Part shown: piece by piece, positions 1-8,166 of the stretch
Numbering within the stretch: the stretch's first letter is position 1
How the letters are laid out: each line of letters opens with the position of its first letter
From: GCA-2706205 sp964215955
Lineage (GTDB): Bacteria > Bdellovibrionota > Bacteriovoracia > Bacteriovoracales > Bacteriovoracaceae
Length of the DNA stretch: 64,000 nucleotides
Reading direction: 5' to 3'
Assembly (NCBI GenBank): GCA_964215955.1
Contig: CAXPDR010000041.1
Location: 62,001 to 126,000, forward strand
Position numbers and translations under genes: made by a program
Notes under the pieces: model-generated
Told to the model about the DNA's origin: nothing
Database searches by the model: none
Seen by the model: only the letters and a program-made list of their open reading frames with translations

Positions 1-1660
1 CTTCTTTTGTTTTAGTAACTGCTATATCTCCAATTATGAAATCTCGAACGGAGTTTGTAACGATTGCTGTAGAAAAATTATCCGTGACTGTAATGACAGT
101 TAATTCTCCATTCTTATAGGTTGGATTTGGTGCAATATTTTTATCGGTTCCTCTATCTTTAAAACCGTAGATTTCAAAAACATTACCGACTTCGACTCCA
201 TCAGCTCGTCCTCTATCTAAGTATACAACATCACCAAAAGAGACAAAGGTCTGTAGATCATAAAAGGATGAAATTAACACGGCTTCAATTAATCTAGAAT
301 TATACGTTCTCGTTATTCTTTCAATTTTAGGAGTATAAACGGTAACTCTATCACCTCTGGATATAGTTCCTGCATTTTCAATAATTCTTACTTCCCATAA
401 GCCTTGGTGTTGTTGCACAACTTCGAAACTTCCTTTGATTGTGTACTTATAGCCTTTACGGTCTGAGTTAGCATGTGATTTTTCACCATCAGCTGAATAC
501 ACGGAAAATTTATCACCTACGACGACATCTATTTTTTCATCAAATCTGACGAAAACTGTATCATGAGCTGTGAAATACCCTTTACTATCTACCGATGACT
601 CAACTTTTCCAAAGTCTTGAACTATATTATTGGCCAAAAAGGTATTTAAATAAAATCCTTCTTTAAAGTTATAAGAAACTTTAGAGTCTTTACTAAAACC
701 ACTTGAATCAAATTCATCACTTGGAATACCAATGAGAAGATCTGTTTTTGGAGGTTCATATAGCTCGTATTCTTTGATTAACCCTTGATCCCCAATATAT
801 TTTAGATCTTCTTGGGTATCACCTGTTGAATACTGTAAATAAAAGCCATCATTTTTAAGTTTTATACGCTCATCGATCCATGGTGGCTTAGCATTGTCAC
901 CCCATTGTTCAAACTCGCTGGAGGTATCTGACCCTCCAAAAACTTTATTTTTTGCACGCTCTCTTTGAATTTCTAGAGATGGAGTTGAGCTATCACTTCC
1001 TGTAGAGAAAGTTAATATCATTCCCGGCTCGATCTCATGGGGATTGGTAATATAAGGGTTTAATGCCCAAATTTTTGAATAATAAAAACCGGACCCAAAA
1101 ATATTTTGAGAAATTTTCCATAACCAGTCGCCCTGAACAACTTCATAAGTTCCACCAGATGACTTTCCTGCAATATTATTCCATTCAGATTGCGGAATTT
1201 TACCTTGCATATTCTTGGCAATTTCTAAAAGGTCTTTTTCAACCTTTCCAATTTCAAAAATCTCTTCAGCTTGCTTTTTATTGATCTCTCCCCCCTCAAC
1301 AATCTTAACTTTATTAGGGTTTTCTCTTCTTTCAATTTCTTCTATTTGATCAATTTCTAGTTCTTTATCTTCCGGCAGCGTAAATTCAATTTCTCCGATA
1401 TCTTCTTTTAGTGAGTCTAAGTCATCGCCTAAATCACCACCGTCAAGTTGTTCATCAAGGCTTTGTAAGTCTTGATCTTCTTTAATTGAAACTTCTTCAG
1501 AGTCTTTTTGATCATCAGAACTTTCAAATTCTTTTAAGAGAAGTTCCATATCCTCTGGGTCTTCTAGATCCAAGTCAAATTCATTTGATTGCGCATAAAC
1601 TATTGGACTCCCCAATAAGGCTATCAAAGGGAAAAGAAATTTGTGTTTTCTACTAATCAA
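1..1660 (-). CDS. Secreted LysM-domain protein, C-terminus cut by window edge
   Basis: An open frame runs leftward from a TTG at 1660 to the window edge, so about 553 residues are visible and the C-terminus is missing. The TTG is chosen because a GAGG ribosome site lies just upstream, and the N-terminus then reads as a signal peptide (MISRKHKFLFPLIALLG, cleavage near YAQS). Residues about 25-140 are very acidic and low in complexity. A LysM domain follows at about 170-220 (YEVVQGDWLWKISQNIFG, then IWALNP). The rest is beta-rich with repeated 'GD.v.vy' strands. LysM domains bind glycan such as peptidoglycan, so an envelope role is likely. The start overlaps the stop of the upstream TPR lipoprotein as TTGA, which suggests translational coupling. 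Confidence 0.8.
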   Translation of the reverse strand, partial: MISRKHKFLFPLIALLGSPIVYAQSNEFDLDLEDPEDMELLLKEFESSDDQKDSEEVSIKEDQDLQSLDEQLDGGDLGDDLDSLKEDIGEIEFTLPEDKELEIDQIEEIERRENPNKVKIVEGGEINKKQAEEIFEIGKVEKDLLEIAKNMQGKIPQSEWNNIAGKSSGGTYEVVQGDWLWKISQNIFGSGFYYSKIWALNPYITNPHEIEPGMILTFSTGSDSSTPSLEIQRERAKNKVFGGSDTSSEFEQWGDNAKPPWIDERIKLKNDGFYLQYSTGDTQEDLKYIGDQGLIKEYELYEPPKTDLLIGIPSDEFDSSGFSKDSKVSYNFKEGFYLNTFLANNIVQDFGKVESSVDSKGYFTAHDTVFVRFDEKIDVVVGDKFSVYSADGEKSHANSDRKGYKYTIKGSFEVVQQHQGLWEVRIIENAGTISRGDRVTVYTPKIERITRTYNSRLIEAVLISSFYDLQTFVSFGDVVYLDRGRADGVEVGNVFEIYGFKDRGTDKNIAPNPTYKNGELTVITVTDNFSTAIVTNSVRDFIIGDIAVTKTKE

Positions 1661-2385
1661 ACTTGAACCTCAAAAAAGTCTCTTAAGATGGATTCATATT
1701 TTAACTGTTTTTCAGATAGTCCCAATTGCTTACTACACTTTGAGGCATAGTCTAGTGCTGTGATAACAAGTCCTGAAAACGAGTTTTTACGAATAATACT
1801 TTCATACACCTGAAGAGCTAGGTCATATTGTTTCTTCTGAAAATAAATAGATCCAATGTGACTTTTGGCCCTAACACTTATTTGCTTCGTATTTGATTTT
1901 TCTAAAAATTGGAAAACCTTTAAAGCTTCATCAAGTTTTCCAGCTTGTTTATGCTGTAAAGCCCTCTTAAAATAATCCAACTCCTGATCAATTTTAGTTG
2001 CGTCATCTTGGATAGACACAACAGGAGGTTTAGCAGGAGCAGCAGTTTTACCATTTGCTAGACCGTCCTTACCAAATACATCTATTGTTTCAGATACACC
2101 GTCGGACTTTTTAGATTTAGTCAGTTCAGAAACTTGATCATAGGCATTGCCTGCGCCTAAATTCTCGTCTTTTAAATTTTCATACTTTATTGATAGGTTT
2201 TTATATTTGGCCAACAGGTCGTCATACTGAGACTTACTTACCCATTGTTTCTTATTGGTAGTTTTCTGCTGTCGCGGTTTCTCATCCCCTAATAAAGATT
2301 GCCTGGTGGTTTCCACAAGATTTGAGCAGCCGGCAAAAGTTGTTGCTAATAATGCCGCACCTAAAACTGATTTTTTCGATACCAT
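1657..2385 (-). CDS. TPR-containing lipoprotein
   Basis: The start at 2385 has a GGAGG site five bases upstream; an earlier in-frame ATG at 2406 would add seven residues in front of the signal sequence. The N-terminus MVSKKSVLGAALLATTFAGC is a lipoprotein signal with Cys20 as the lipidated residue. A linker of low complexity (residues about 30-125) with a possible coiled coil is followed by TPR-like helices (RALQHKQAGKLDEALKVF, GSIYFQKKQYDLALQVYE). This layout resembles CpoB/YbgF-type envelope TPR proteins, but there is no tol-pal gene nearby. It is cotranscribed and translationally coupled with the LysM protein, so the two probably work together at the cell wall. Confidence 0.75.
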   Translation of the reverse strand: MVSKKSVLGAALLATTFAGCSNLVETTRQSLLGDEKPRQQKTTNKKQWVSKSQYDDLLAKYKNLSIKYENLKDENLGAGNAYDQVSELTKSKKSDGVSETIDVFGKDGLANGKTAAPAKPPVVSIQDDATKIDQELDYFKRALQHKQAGKLDEALKVFQFLEKSNTKQISVRAKSHIGSIYFQKKQYDLALQVYESIIRKNSFSGLVITALDYASKCSKQLGLSEKQLKYESILRDFFEVQV

Positions 2386-2461
2386 TTGTCCTCCGTGACA
2401 AATCAAAAATAAAGAGAATGCACTACATTAATATTTTAAGGCTTGTGATTGTGCTAAGTCA

Positions 2462-2758
2462 ATGTTATTAAACGCAAATATGATGAATACCAATATACCC
2501 TACATTGAGTCTCAAGTTTTATGGGAACATACCCTAAGAATGAGTAAAGATTTTACTAGTTTTTTCTACTTCACCATGGAAGCCAATGAAAATATCGCAT
2601 TTTATTCGACTTTACCCTTCGAAAAAGGTCAAGCTTTTCGTGATATCGTCGTCTACGTCACACCAGAATTGAATGAAACATTTCTTAAAATTTTAAATCA
2701 TTGTCATAAAAGATCAGAAATCGAAATACTTTCACAAAAGCAAGTCGAAGATTCTTGA
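2462..2758 (+). CDS. Small conserved hypothetical protein, DUF4911-like
   Basis: A 98-residue acidic protein without signal peptide or membrane segment. The pattern FFYFTMEANENIAFYSTLPF...FRDIVVYVTPELNETFLKIL resembles the short DUF4911 family, whose function is unknown; this is from memory of the pattern. No clear ribosome site lies before the first ATG (2462) or before the ATG pair at 2480-2485, so the start is uncertain. It is divergent from the TPR lipoprotein and followed by a small terminator-like hairpin. Confidence 0.55.
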   Translation: MLLNANMMNTNIPYIESQVLWEHTLRMSKDFTSFFYFTMEANENIAFYSTLPFEKGQAFRDIVVYVTPELNETFLKILNHCHKRSEIEILSQKQVEDS

Positions 2759-2767
2759 TTGATTTTT

Positions 2768-2788
2768 CCTATTACCCCATAGGTTTTT
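2768..2788 (+). terminator. Probable weak Rho-independent terminator
   Basis: CCTAT (2768-2772), a six-base loop and ATAGG (2779-2783) form a short stem followed by TTTTT. It lies ten bases after the stop at 2758. The stem has only five pairs. Confidence 0.4.
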
Positions 2789-2874
2789 AAAATTAGAAAC
2801 CAATCAAAAAATAAAGTAATTTATCCTTAACGAATCAAACAAGATTCACGAATAAAATTAAAAAAGGATAAATT

Positions 2875-3258
2875 ATGTTAAATATAGTAGGAATTGATCA
2901 TTTAAATTTTTTTGTAAAAGACTTAGAAGTAAGTAAAAGGTTTTATAAAGACCTTTTTGGTTTTGAAGTATTTGAGTCAGGGCTTAGTGGAAAAGGCTAT
3001 CCCTATGCTATTATCGGAAAAAGTAATAAAGCTTTTCTAGCTCTATACGAGAATGCAAAAGAAGTTAAAAAGTCTCACTTAAACCATATTGGAATTAATG
3101 TTAAAAACTTTGAAGACGTTAAAAAGGCCATAAAAAAATTTAACGTGAAAGAGGCCATATGGGGCGAAGTCAATTATGGCCAGTCACAATCGATTTATAT
3201 TGAAGATCCAGATCAAAATGAAATTGAAATATCTTCCAAATTTGGTGGTGGTCTTTAA
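2875..3258 (+). CDS. VOC-family (glyoxalase I fold) protein
   Basis: A 127-residue single-module protein of the vicinal oxygen chelate superfamily. The two beta-alpha-beta-beta-beta halves are visible: IDHLNFFVKDLEVSKRFY starts the first, and LNHIGINVKNFEDV the second. His9, the His of LNHIG and Glu of NEIEIS are the expected metal ligands. Members are lyases, dioxygenases or fosfomycin-type resistance enzymes that act on small molecules in the cytosol, and the sequence does not say which. AAGGA lies seven bases before the ATG. It appears monocistronic, with a hairpin after the gene. Confidence 0.8.
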   Translation: MLNIVGIDHLNFFVKDLEVSKRFYKDLFGFEVFESGLSGKGYPYAIIGKSNKAFLALYENAKEVKKSHLNHIGINVKNFEDVKKAIKKFNVKEAIWGEVNYGQSQSIYIEDPDQNEIEISSKFGGGL

Positions 3259-3284
3259 AAACTTATAAAAAAATTTAACACAAA

Positions 3285-3318
3285 AAGCAAATGGCCATAA
3301 CCTTGGCCATTTGTGCTT
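3285..3318 (+). terminator. Probable terminator hairpin after the VOC gene
   Basis: CAAATGGCCA (3288-3297) pairs perfectly with TGGCCATTTG (3304-3313) around a six-base loop. An outer AAGC/GCTT pairing continues with one bulged base. The T-tract is short (CTTTC). Confidence 0.55.
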
Positions 3319-3358
3319 TCAATTGCAATGAGTAAAACTTCCCATTAAAATAGACCCC

Positions 3359-4396
3359 ATGATTTACAACTATAATGAAGCAACTAAAAAAAATCTGGGA
3401 TGGATATCTAAAACAGAACAAGAAAAAATAAAAAACACTAAAGTGGCCATAGCAGGTCTAGGTGGTGTTGGCGGTGATCATTTAGAAACATTCGCCCGAT
3501 TGGGGATTACCAAATTTCATATCGCAGATTTAGATACCTATGACTTAGGAAATTTTAATCGACAGAGTGGGGCTCGTATTTCCACGGTCGGAAAAACTAA
3601 ACTCGAAACGGCTGAAAATACACTCAAACAAATAAACCCTGAAATACAGGTGAAAAGCTTCTCACAAGGTGTTACAACTGAAAATATAGATGAGTTTTTG
3701 GAGGGTGTTGATATTTATATTGACTGCCTTGATATTTTTGTTCTTGAAATGAGAAGAGAGGTTTTTAAAAAGTGTGCAATAAAAAAGATCCCTGCATTAT
3801 CTGCAGCTCCTCTTGGTTTCGGTGCATCACTTTTATATTTTCATGAAAATGCTATGACATTTGAAGAATATTTTAATTTAAAAGATTATGACCCTGAACA
3901 TATAAATAAACTTAAAAATAACAAGCATATCAATGAGTTATATAAATATAAATTTGATATTTTTTTTGAAAATATTGTTAGCTTTCTTGCAGGTGTGGGT
4001 CCAAAGGCCTACCAACGACACTATTTAGTATCTGGTGAAAAAGTAGACTTGTTTAAAAAAGACTTACCTTCTGTAAAAATGGGGATGAACTTTGCTGCAG
4101 GATTAATGGGAACGGCCTTATTTAAAGTTATTGCACAAAGAGGTCAGCTAAAACCAGTTCCACACGTCCAACACTTTGATGCTTACCTAGGAAAGTATTC
4201 TAATAGTTTTACCCCAGTACCTAAGTTAAATCCCATGAGAGTACTAACCAAAGCTTTAATTAAAAAGAAAATAAACCTAAATGAAAGAAAAATAGAATTA
4301 TTTAAGACTATTGATGAGCTTTATAAGCAGGGAAAACTGGGAACAGAAGTTAACCATAATGATTTGATTAATGTTCTCTTCCCAGCTAAAAACTAG
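3359..4396 (+). CDS. ThiF/MoeB/HesA-family adenylyltransferase
   Basis: The N-terminal half is an E1-like Rossmann domain: AIAGLGGVGGDHLETFARLG (nucleotide loop, residues about 31-50), ADLDTYDLGNFNRQ with the Asp and the Asn-Arg-Gln needed for ATP, and DCLDIFVLEMRREVF. Enzymes of this family adenylate the C-terminus of ubiquitin-like sulfur carriers (ThiS, MoaD) or tRNA A37 (TcdA). The zinc-binding CxxC pairs of MoeB/ThiF are absent, and the C-terminal third (about residues 230-345) is unlike any part I recognise. No sulfur-carrier, JAB protease or E2-like gene is adjacent. The ribosome site is weak. The stop is six bases from the convergent bcp stop. Confidence 0.7.
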   Translation: MIYNYNEATKKNLGWISKTEQEKIKNTKVAIAGLGGVGGDHLETFARLGITKFHIADLDTYDLGNFNRQSGARISTVGKTKLETAENTLKQINPEIQVKSFSQGVTTENIDEFLEGVDIYIDCLDIFVLEMRREVFKKCAIKKIPALSAAPLGFGASLLYFHENAMTFEEYFNLKDYDPEHINKLKNNKHINELYKYKFDIFFENIVSFLAGVGPKAYQRHYLVSGEKVDLFKKDLPSVKMGMNFAAGLMGTALFKVIAQRGQLKPVPHVQHFDAYLGKYSNSFTPVPKLNPMRVLTKALIKKKINLNERKIELFKTIDELYKQGKLGTEVNHNDLINVLFPAKN

Positions 4397-4401
4397 CTTC
4401 T

Positions 4402-4878
4402 TTATAATAAATTTTCTTTAATATAATCTAGTACATCATCATGATGAGATTTGGTTTTAACTTTTGTCATGGCTTCTTTTAACTTTCCATCTTTACCAAT
4501 AATAAATGTTTGTCTCAAAATTCCATCATATTCTTTGCCCATAAACTTCTTTGGCCCCCAAGAACCATATTTATCAGCAATTTTATGGTCCTCATCAGAA
4601 AGAAGGTCAAAGTTTAACTTATCTCTATCTAAAAATCTTTTTAAACGCTCTGGAGCATCAGGGCTAACACCTAAAACAACGGTATCAACTTTAGCAAATT
4701 CCTTTTTATAATCTCTGATCCCACAAGCTTGGGTTGTACAACCTGGAGTCATAGCCTTTGGATAGAAATAAAGAACAACATTCTTTTTTCCTTTAAAGTC
4801 CTTAAGTGCCACCTTCTCTCCATCTTGATTCAAGAGTGTAAAAGCCGGTGCCATATTTCCAATTTTTGGTAAACTCAT
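4402..4878 (-). CDS. bcp: Thioredoxin-dependent peroxiredoxin, Bcp/PrxQ type
   Basis: Reduces hydrogen peroxide and organic hydroperoxides in the cytosol with electrons from thioredoxin. The family pattern is clear: PAFTLLNQDGEKVALKDFKG, YFYPKAMTPGCTTQAC with peroxidatic Cys47 and the nearby resolving Cys52 typical of PrxQ, and RQTFIIGKDGK. The ATG at 4878 is preferred over an ATG five codons upstream because GGAGG lies four bases before it. It starts eight bases after the stop of the metallo-beta-lactamase gene, so the two form a stress and detoxification pair. Confidence 0.92.
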   Translation of the reverse strand: MSLPKIGNMAPAFTLLNQDGEKVALKDFKGKKNVVLYFYPKAMTPGCTTQACGIRDYKKEFAKVDTVVLGVSPDAPERLKRFLDRDKLNFDLLSDEDHKIADKYGSWGPKKFMGKEYDGILRQTFIIGKDGKLKEAMTKVKTKSHHDDVLDYIKENLL

Positions 4879-4886
4879 GTTTCCTC

Positions 4887-5618
4887 CTACCACTTATCAC
4901 GAAGAGATCGTAAATATACGAAAAGATCTTCTTCATTTTTATTATGTTTTTTTTGAAAATCTGTATCAAAAGCTCTGAAAAATGGATTATACAATTTTTC
5001 TTCGCCAATAGTACTAATATAAAACTCGCCATTATCCGCCAATTCTTTGATTTTAGCTTTATATTCATCAATATGGGAATTTCCTTCATCTACTGTCAAA
5101 GCAAAATTCAGATTGTTAAAAAAATAGTCATGGCTTGGATAAATTTTAACTTCTGAATCCAGCGGGATAAAAAAGTCTCTTATCGATTGATATAGGATAT
5201 GAGGACTGCCTCCACTTTTAGTATTACCAACACCAGCATTAAATACGGTGTCTCCACTAATAACCCCAGTAATTTTATTATTCTCTTTTAAAAAATAGCA
5301 ATAATGCTCTTTAACATGACCTGGAGTAAAGCGACATAAGATCTCTTCACCTTCTCCCAACTTAAAAACTTCTCCATCTTTTAGGTTGATCTTTTCGGTG
5401 TTTGGTCTTTCTAGAAATTTTTCATTATCTTGAATATGATCATAATGATCATGCGTGTTAATTAAAAATTGAGGGATAATTCCAAGTTCAGTGATGTTTT
5501 GATCAATTATGTCTAGATTCGTAGGATCAAAGACAATTGCCTGTTGGGCTTTTTCACTGTATAAAATATAATTAAAATTTCTAAGTGAATTATTAATATA
5601 AACTTGAATTACTTTCAT
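4887..5618 (-). CDS. Metallo-beta-lactamase fold hydrolase, glyoxalase II-like
   Basis: Contains the HxHxDH metal site NTHDHYDHI (near residue 75), the further ligands TPGHVKEH, SGDTVF and PSHDYF, and a C-terminal NPFFRAF...YLRSLRDKW segment. The spacing and the C-terminal segment match hydroxyacylglutathione hydrolase (GloB), which hydrolyses S-lactoylglutathione to lactate and thiol. Since glutathione use in this organism is not shown here, a related thioesterase activity is possible. It is the first gene of an operon with bcp and is divergent from the M48 protease. Confidence 0.8.
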   Translation of the reverse strand: MKVIQVYINNSLRNFNYILYSEKAQQAIVFDPTNLDIIDQNITELGIIPQFLINTHDHYDHIQDNEKFLERPNTEKINLKDGEVFKLGEGEEILCRFTPGHVKEHYCYFLKENNKITGVISGDTVFNAGVGNTKSGGSPHILYQSIRDFFIPLDSEVKIYPSHDYFFNNLNFALTVDEGNSHIDEYKAKIKELADNGEFYISTIGEEKLYNPFFRAFDTDFQKKHNKNEEDLFVYLRSLRDKW

Positions 5619-5637
5619 TTTTGACCAAGAGGGTTAA

Positions 5638-6891
5638 ATGCTAACAGCAGATTTTATAAATTACTCATTTTTAATATTTTTCTCAATAACAATTATCATA
5701 AAAATAACGCTACTTATTCTGAATATCAAGAATATTAAAGATCATGCCAATGAAGTGCCTAAAGAGTTTAGCGAAATAATTACCATTGATGACCATAAAA
5801 AAGCTCAAAACTATACAATTGCTAAAAATAATTTCAATATTCTCGGAATTATTTTTCATGCCATCATTTTAATGGTCTGGCTAAAAACAGATTGCTTAAA
5901 CTTACTTCATAGTTACGTAACAAGTATGATTGATGGAAATATTCTACAAGGTGTAGCTTTTATTCTTTCATTTAGCATAATAAACTCTATCATTTCAATT
6001 CCAGAGTCATTATATTCAACATTCGTTATTGAAGAGAAATTTGGTTTTAATAAAATGACACCAAAAATTTTCATTCAAGACTTAATGAAACAATTTGTCT
6101 TGTCTATGGTTATAGGTGTTCCTTTTCTCTCTTTAATTCTGTGGATACTTTATTCATTAGGGGCTAATTGGTGGATTTACACATGGGTTTTTATCATTTG
6201 CTTTCAGTTCTTAATCATATGGGCCTATCCCAAGTTTATTGCCCCCCTATTCAACAAGTTTACAAAACTTGATGATGAAAAGCTAATTGAAGAAATTTCA
6301 GGCTTAAGCAAAAAAACTGATATTCAATTTAAAGATTATTTTATCATGAATGCATCTATTAGAAGCTCTCATGGAAATGCGTATTTTACTGGTTTTGGGA
6401 AAAATAAAAGAATTGTATTCTTTGACACTCTTCTAAAGTCTCTAGCTCATAACGAAGTTGTTTCTGTACTTGCCCATGAGTTAGGTCATTTAAAGAAAAA
6501 ACATATTTTGAAATCAATTATTACGAGTTCAATTCTATTGTTAATTGGATTATTTATTCTTGGTCAAGTTTACAATAATCCAGCTTTATTTGAAGCTTTT
6601 GGGATAAAAACCAATCAAGCTTATATGGCCCTACTTGTATTCACACTCATCATTCCTTATTACACATTTTTGATGACTCCGATTTCATCTTGGATGTCTA
6701 GAAAGAATGAATTTGAGGCCGATGAGTTCGCAGCGACATATGCTAGTGCAAAAGCCCTCATTTCTGCTTTATTAAAAATGTATAAAGATAATTCCTCAAC
6801 ATTAACACCACATCCAATTTATTCGAAATTCTACTTTTCTCACCCTCCGGCAAAAGAAAGAATAGAATTTCTCAATAAATTTTCCAGCTAG
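5638..6891 (+). CDS. M48-family membrane metalloprotease, Ste24/CAAX-type
   Basis: An integral membrane zinc protease of 417 residues. The active site is HELGHLKKKH (about residues 280-289) between membrane segments, with the third ligand in NEFEADEFA. Length and the many membrane helices before and after the HExxH match the Ste24 subfamily rather than the shorter HtpX. Bacterial members degrade or process membrane proteins. An AGAGGG ribosome site precedes the ATG. The last codons overlap the convergent alpha/beta-hydrolase gene by four bases. Confidence 0.88.
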   Translation: MLTADFINYSFLIFFSITIIIKITLLILNIKNIKDHANEVPKEFSEIITIDDHKKAQNYTIAKNNFNILGIIFHAIILMVWLKTDCLNLLHSYVTSMIDGNILQGVAFILSFSIINSIISIPESLYSTFVIEEKFGFNKMTPKIFIQDLMKQFVLSMVIGVPFLSLILWILYSLGANWWIYTWVFIICFQFLIIWAYPKFIAPLFNKFTKLDDEKLIEEISGLSKKTDIQFKDYFIMNASIRSSHGNAYFTGFGKNKRIVFFDTLLKSLAHNEVVSVLAHELGHLKKKHILKSIITSSILLLIGLFILGQVYNNPALFEAFGIKTNQAYMALLVFTLIIPYYTFLMTPISSWMSRKNEFEADEFAATYASAKALISALLKMYKDNSSTLTPHPIYSKFYFSHPPAKERIEFLNKFSS

Positions 6892-7730
6892 TTTAATAAT
6901 GAGTCTTTAAGAAACTTAAAATAAGGTTCACGATACTTGGTTATCTCATTATGAAGTTCATGATAACCACCTTCTAATTTAAACAATTGAGCATTTTTTT
7001 CAACCTGAGAAAAATAATTAATAACAGAAGGAGGATCAACTAGTTTATCACTCAACCCTATTGAACAGTATAAGTCACAGCTAACTCTAAGTGGCCTAGA
7101 AAAAACCTGCTTGGCTTCAGCTAATAATTCAAAGAATAATTTTGAATGAACTTTTAAATGGTTTTTATCATCAGTAATATAGGTTTCGTAAACCCTTGGG
7201 TCATGAGAAAGACCTGAGAGATCTAGTAATCCAGCCAGCTGAATAGAAAGTGGTAAGGTCTTTAATCCTAGTAAGACCTTATTAGGAGCATGTTTAAAAG
7301 CTTGCCCAAGTAAACTTGATCCCGCTACGGCGGGACTACTTAAAAAAACCTTTTTGGGATATAGTTCTTTACTTACTTCGTTCTGAACATAAGAAGCTGT
7401 AATTAATCCCCCCATCGAATGCCCAAATAAAACATAGTTACTCATAGCAAACTGCTCTTTTAAATAATGAACAACTTCATCTAAATCCCTAACATAGTCG
7501 CGATAGCTTTCTACATAAGCAGGTTTTCCACCAGACTCTCCATGTCCTCTTAGATCATAAATACAGATATTATAATATTGAGAAAAAAGGTCATACATAT
7601 ATTCATGTCTACCACTATGTTCTCCTAGTCCATGAGTTACAATTAGCCATTTATTACAACCCTTTTCAGAGATTCGAGCCTTTAACTCAATTCCATCTCT
7701 TAATTTAATGTTCTTGACTTCAGTAATCAC
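6888..7730 (-). CDS. Alpha/beta hydrolase, monoacylglycerol-lipase-like
   Basis: A cytosolic serine hydrolase of the S33/Hydrolase_4 group. Oxyanion motif THGLGEHSGRHEYMYDLF, nucleophile elbow LFGHSMGGLI, acid near LSDKLVDPP and final His in EGGYHELHNE are all in place. The pattern is that of lysophospholipases and monoacylglycerol lipases (PldB-like); the substrate is not shown. There is no signal peptide. It is divergent from the small CPVC protein downstream of it on the map. Confidence 0.85.
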   Translation of the reverse strand: MITEVKNIKLRDGIELKARISEKGCNKWLIVTHGLGEHSGRHEYMYDLFSQYYNICIYDLRGHGESGGKPAYVESYRDYVRDLDEVVHYLKEQFAMSNYVLFGHSMGGLITASYVQNEVSKELYPKKVFLSSPAVAGSSLLGQAFKHAPNKVLLGLKTLPLSIQLAGLLDLSGLSHDPRVYETYITDDKNHLKVHSKLFFELLAEAKQVFSRPLRVSCDLYCSIGLSDKLVDPPSVINYFSQVEKNAQLFKLEGGYHELHNEITKYREPYFKFLKDSLLN

Positions 7731-7785
7731 CTATTGATCCTTTTTTCCAAATTTAATTCATCATTATTTCTGTTAAAATTGTATC

Positions 7786-8166
7786 ATGTATTGTCCAGTT
7801 TGTTTTAATGATACCTTAAAAATCGCATCTAGTGGTGTAGTCAAATTTAGCTTTAATAGTAAGGCAAAATCCACGAGCCAAATGTATTATAATTTAACTC
7901 AAGACAGAGATGAGGATCTATTAAAAAAAGTGTCTGATGTTATTGAGGACTATTTTAAATACTACTCTGGCTTTCAAAATAAAGATCCTATTCAATACAT
8001 AGAAGCTATTTCGATCGATTTTAAATGTAACAATAAATGCGTTATTAATGTTAATACGCGAGTTAATGTCATTGGTATTTTATTTTCTCAAAATCAACTT
8101 CAACAGATAGTCGAAGAAAATGCAAAGAAATATAATATTCCACTAGATTTAAAAGATCCAAATTAA
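7786..8166 (+). CDS. Small hypothetical protein with N-terminal CPVC
   Basis: 126 residues beginning MYCPVCFNDTLKI, which looks like one half of a zinc knuckle; a second Cys pair (FKCNNKCVINV) lies about 85 residues later and could complete the site. No signal peptide or membrane segment. I do not recognise the family. It overlaps the convergent lipoprotein gene by four bases. Confidence 0.6.
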   Translation: MYCPVCFNDTLKIASSGVVKFSFNSKAKSTSQMYYNLTQDRDEDLLKKVSDVIEDYFKYYSGFQNKDPIQYIEAISIDFKCNNKCVINVNTRVNVIGILFSQNQLQQIVEENAKKYNIPLDLKDPN

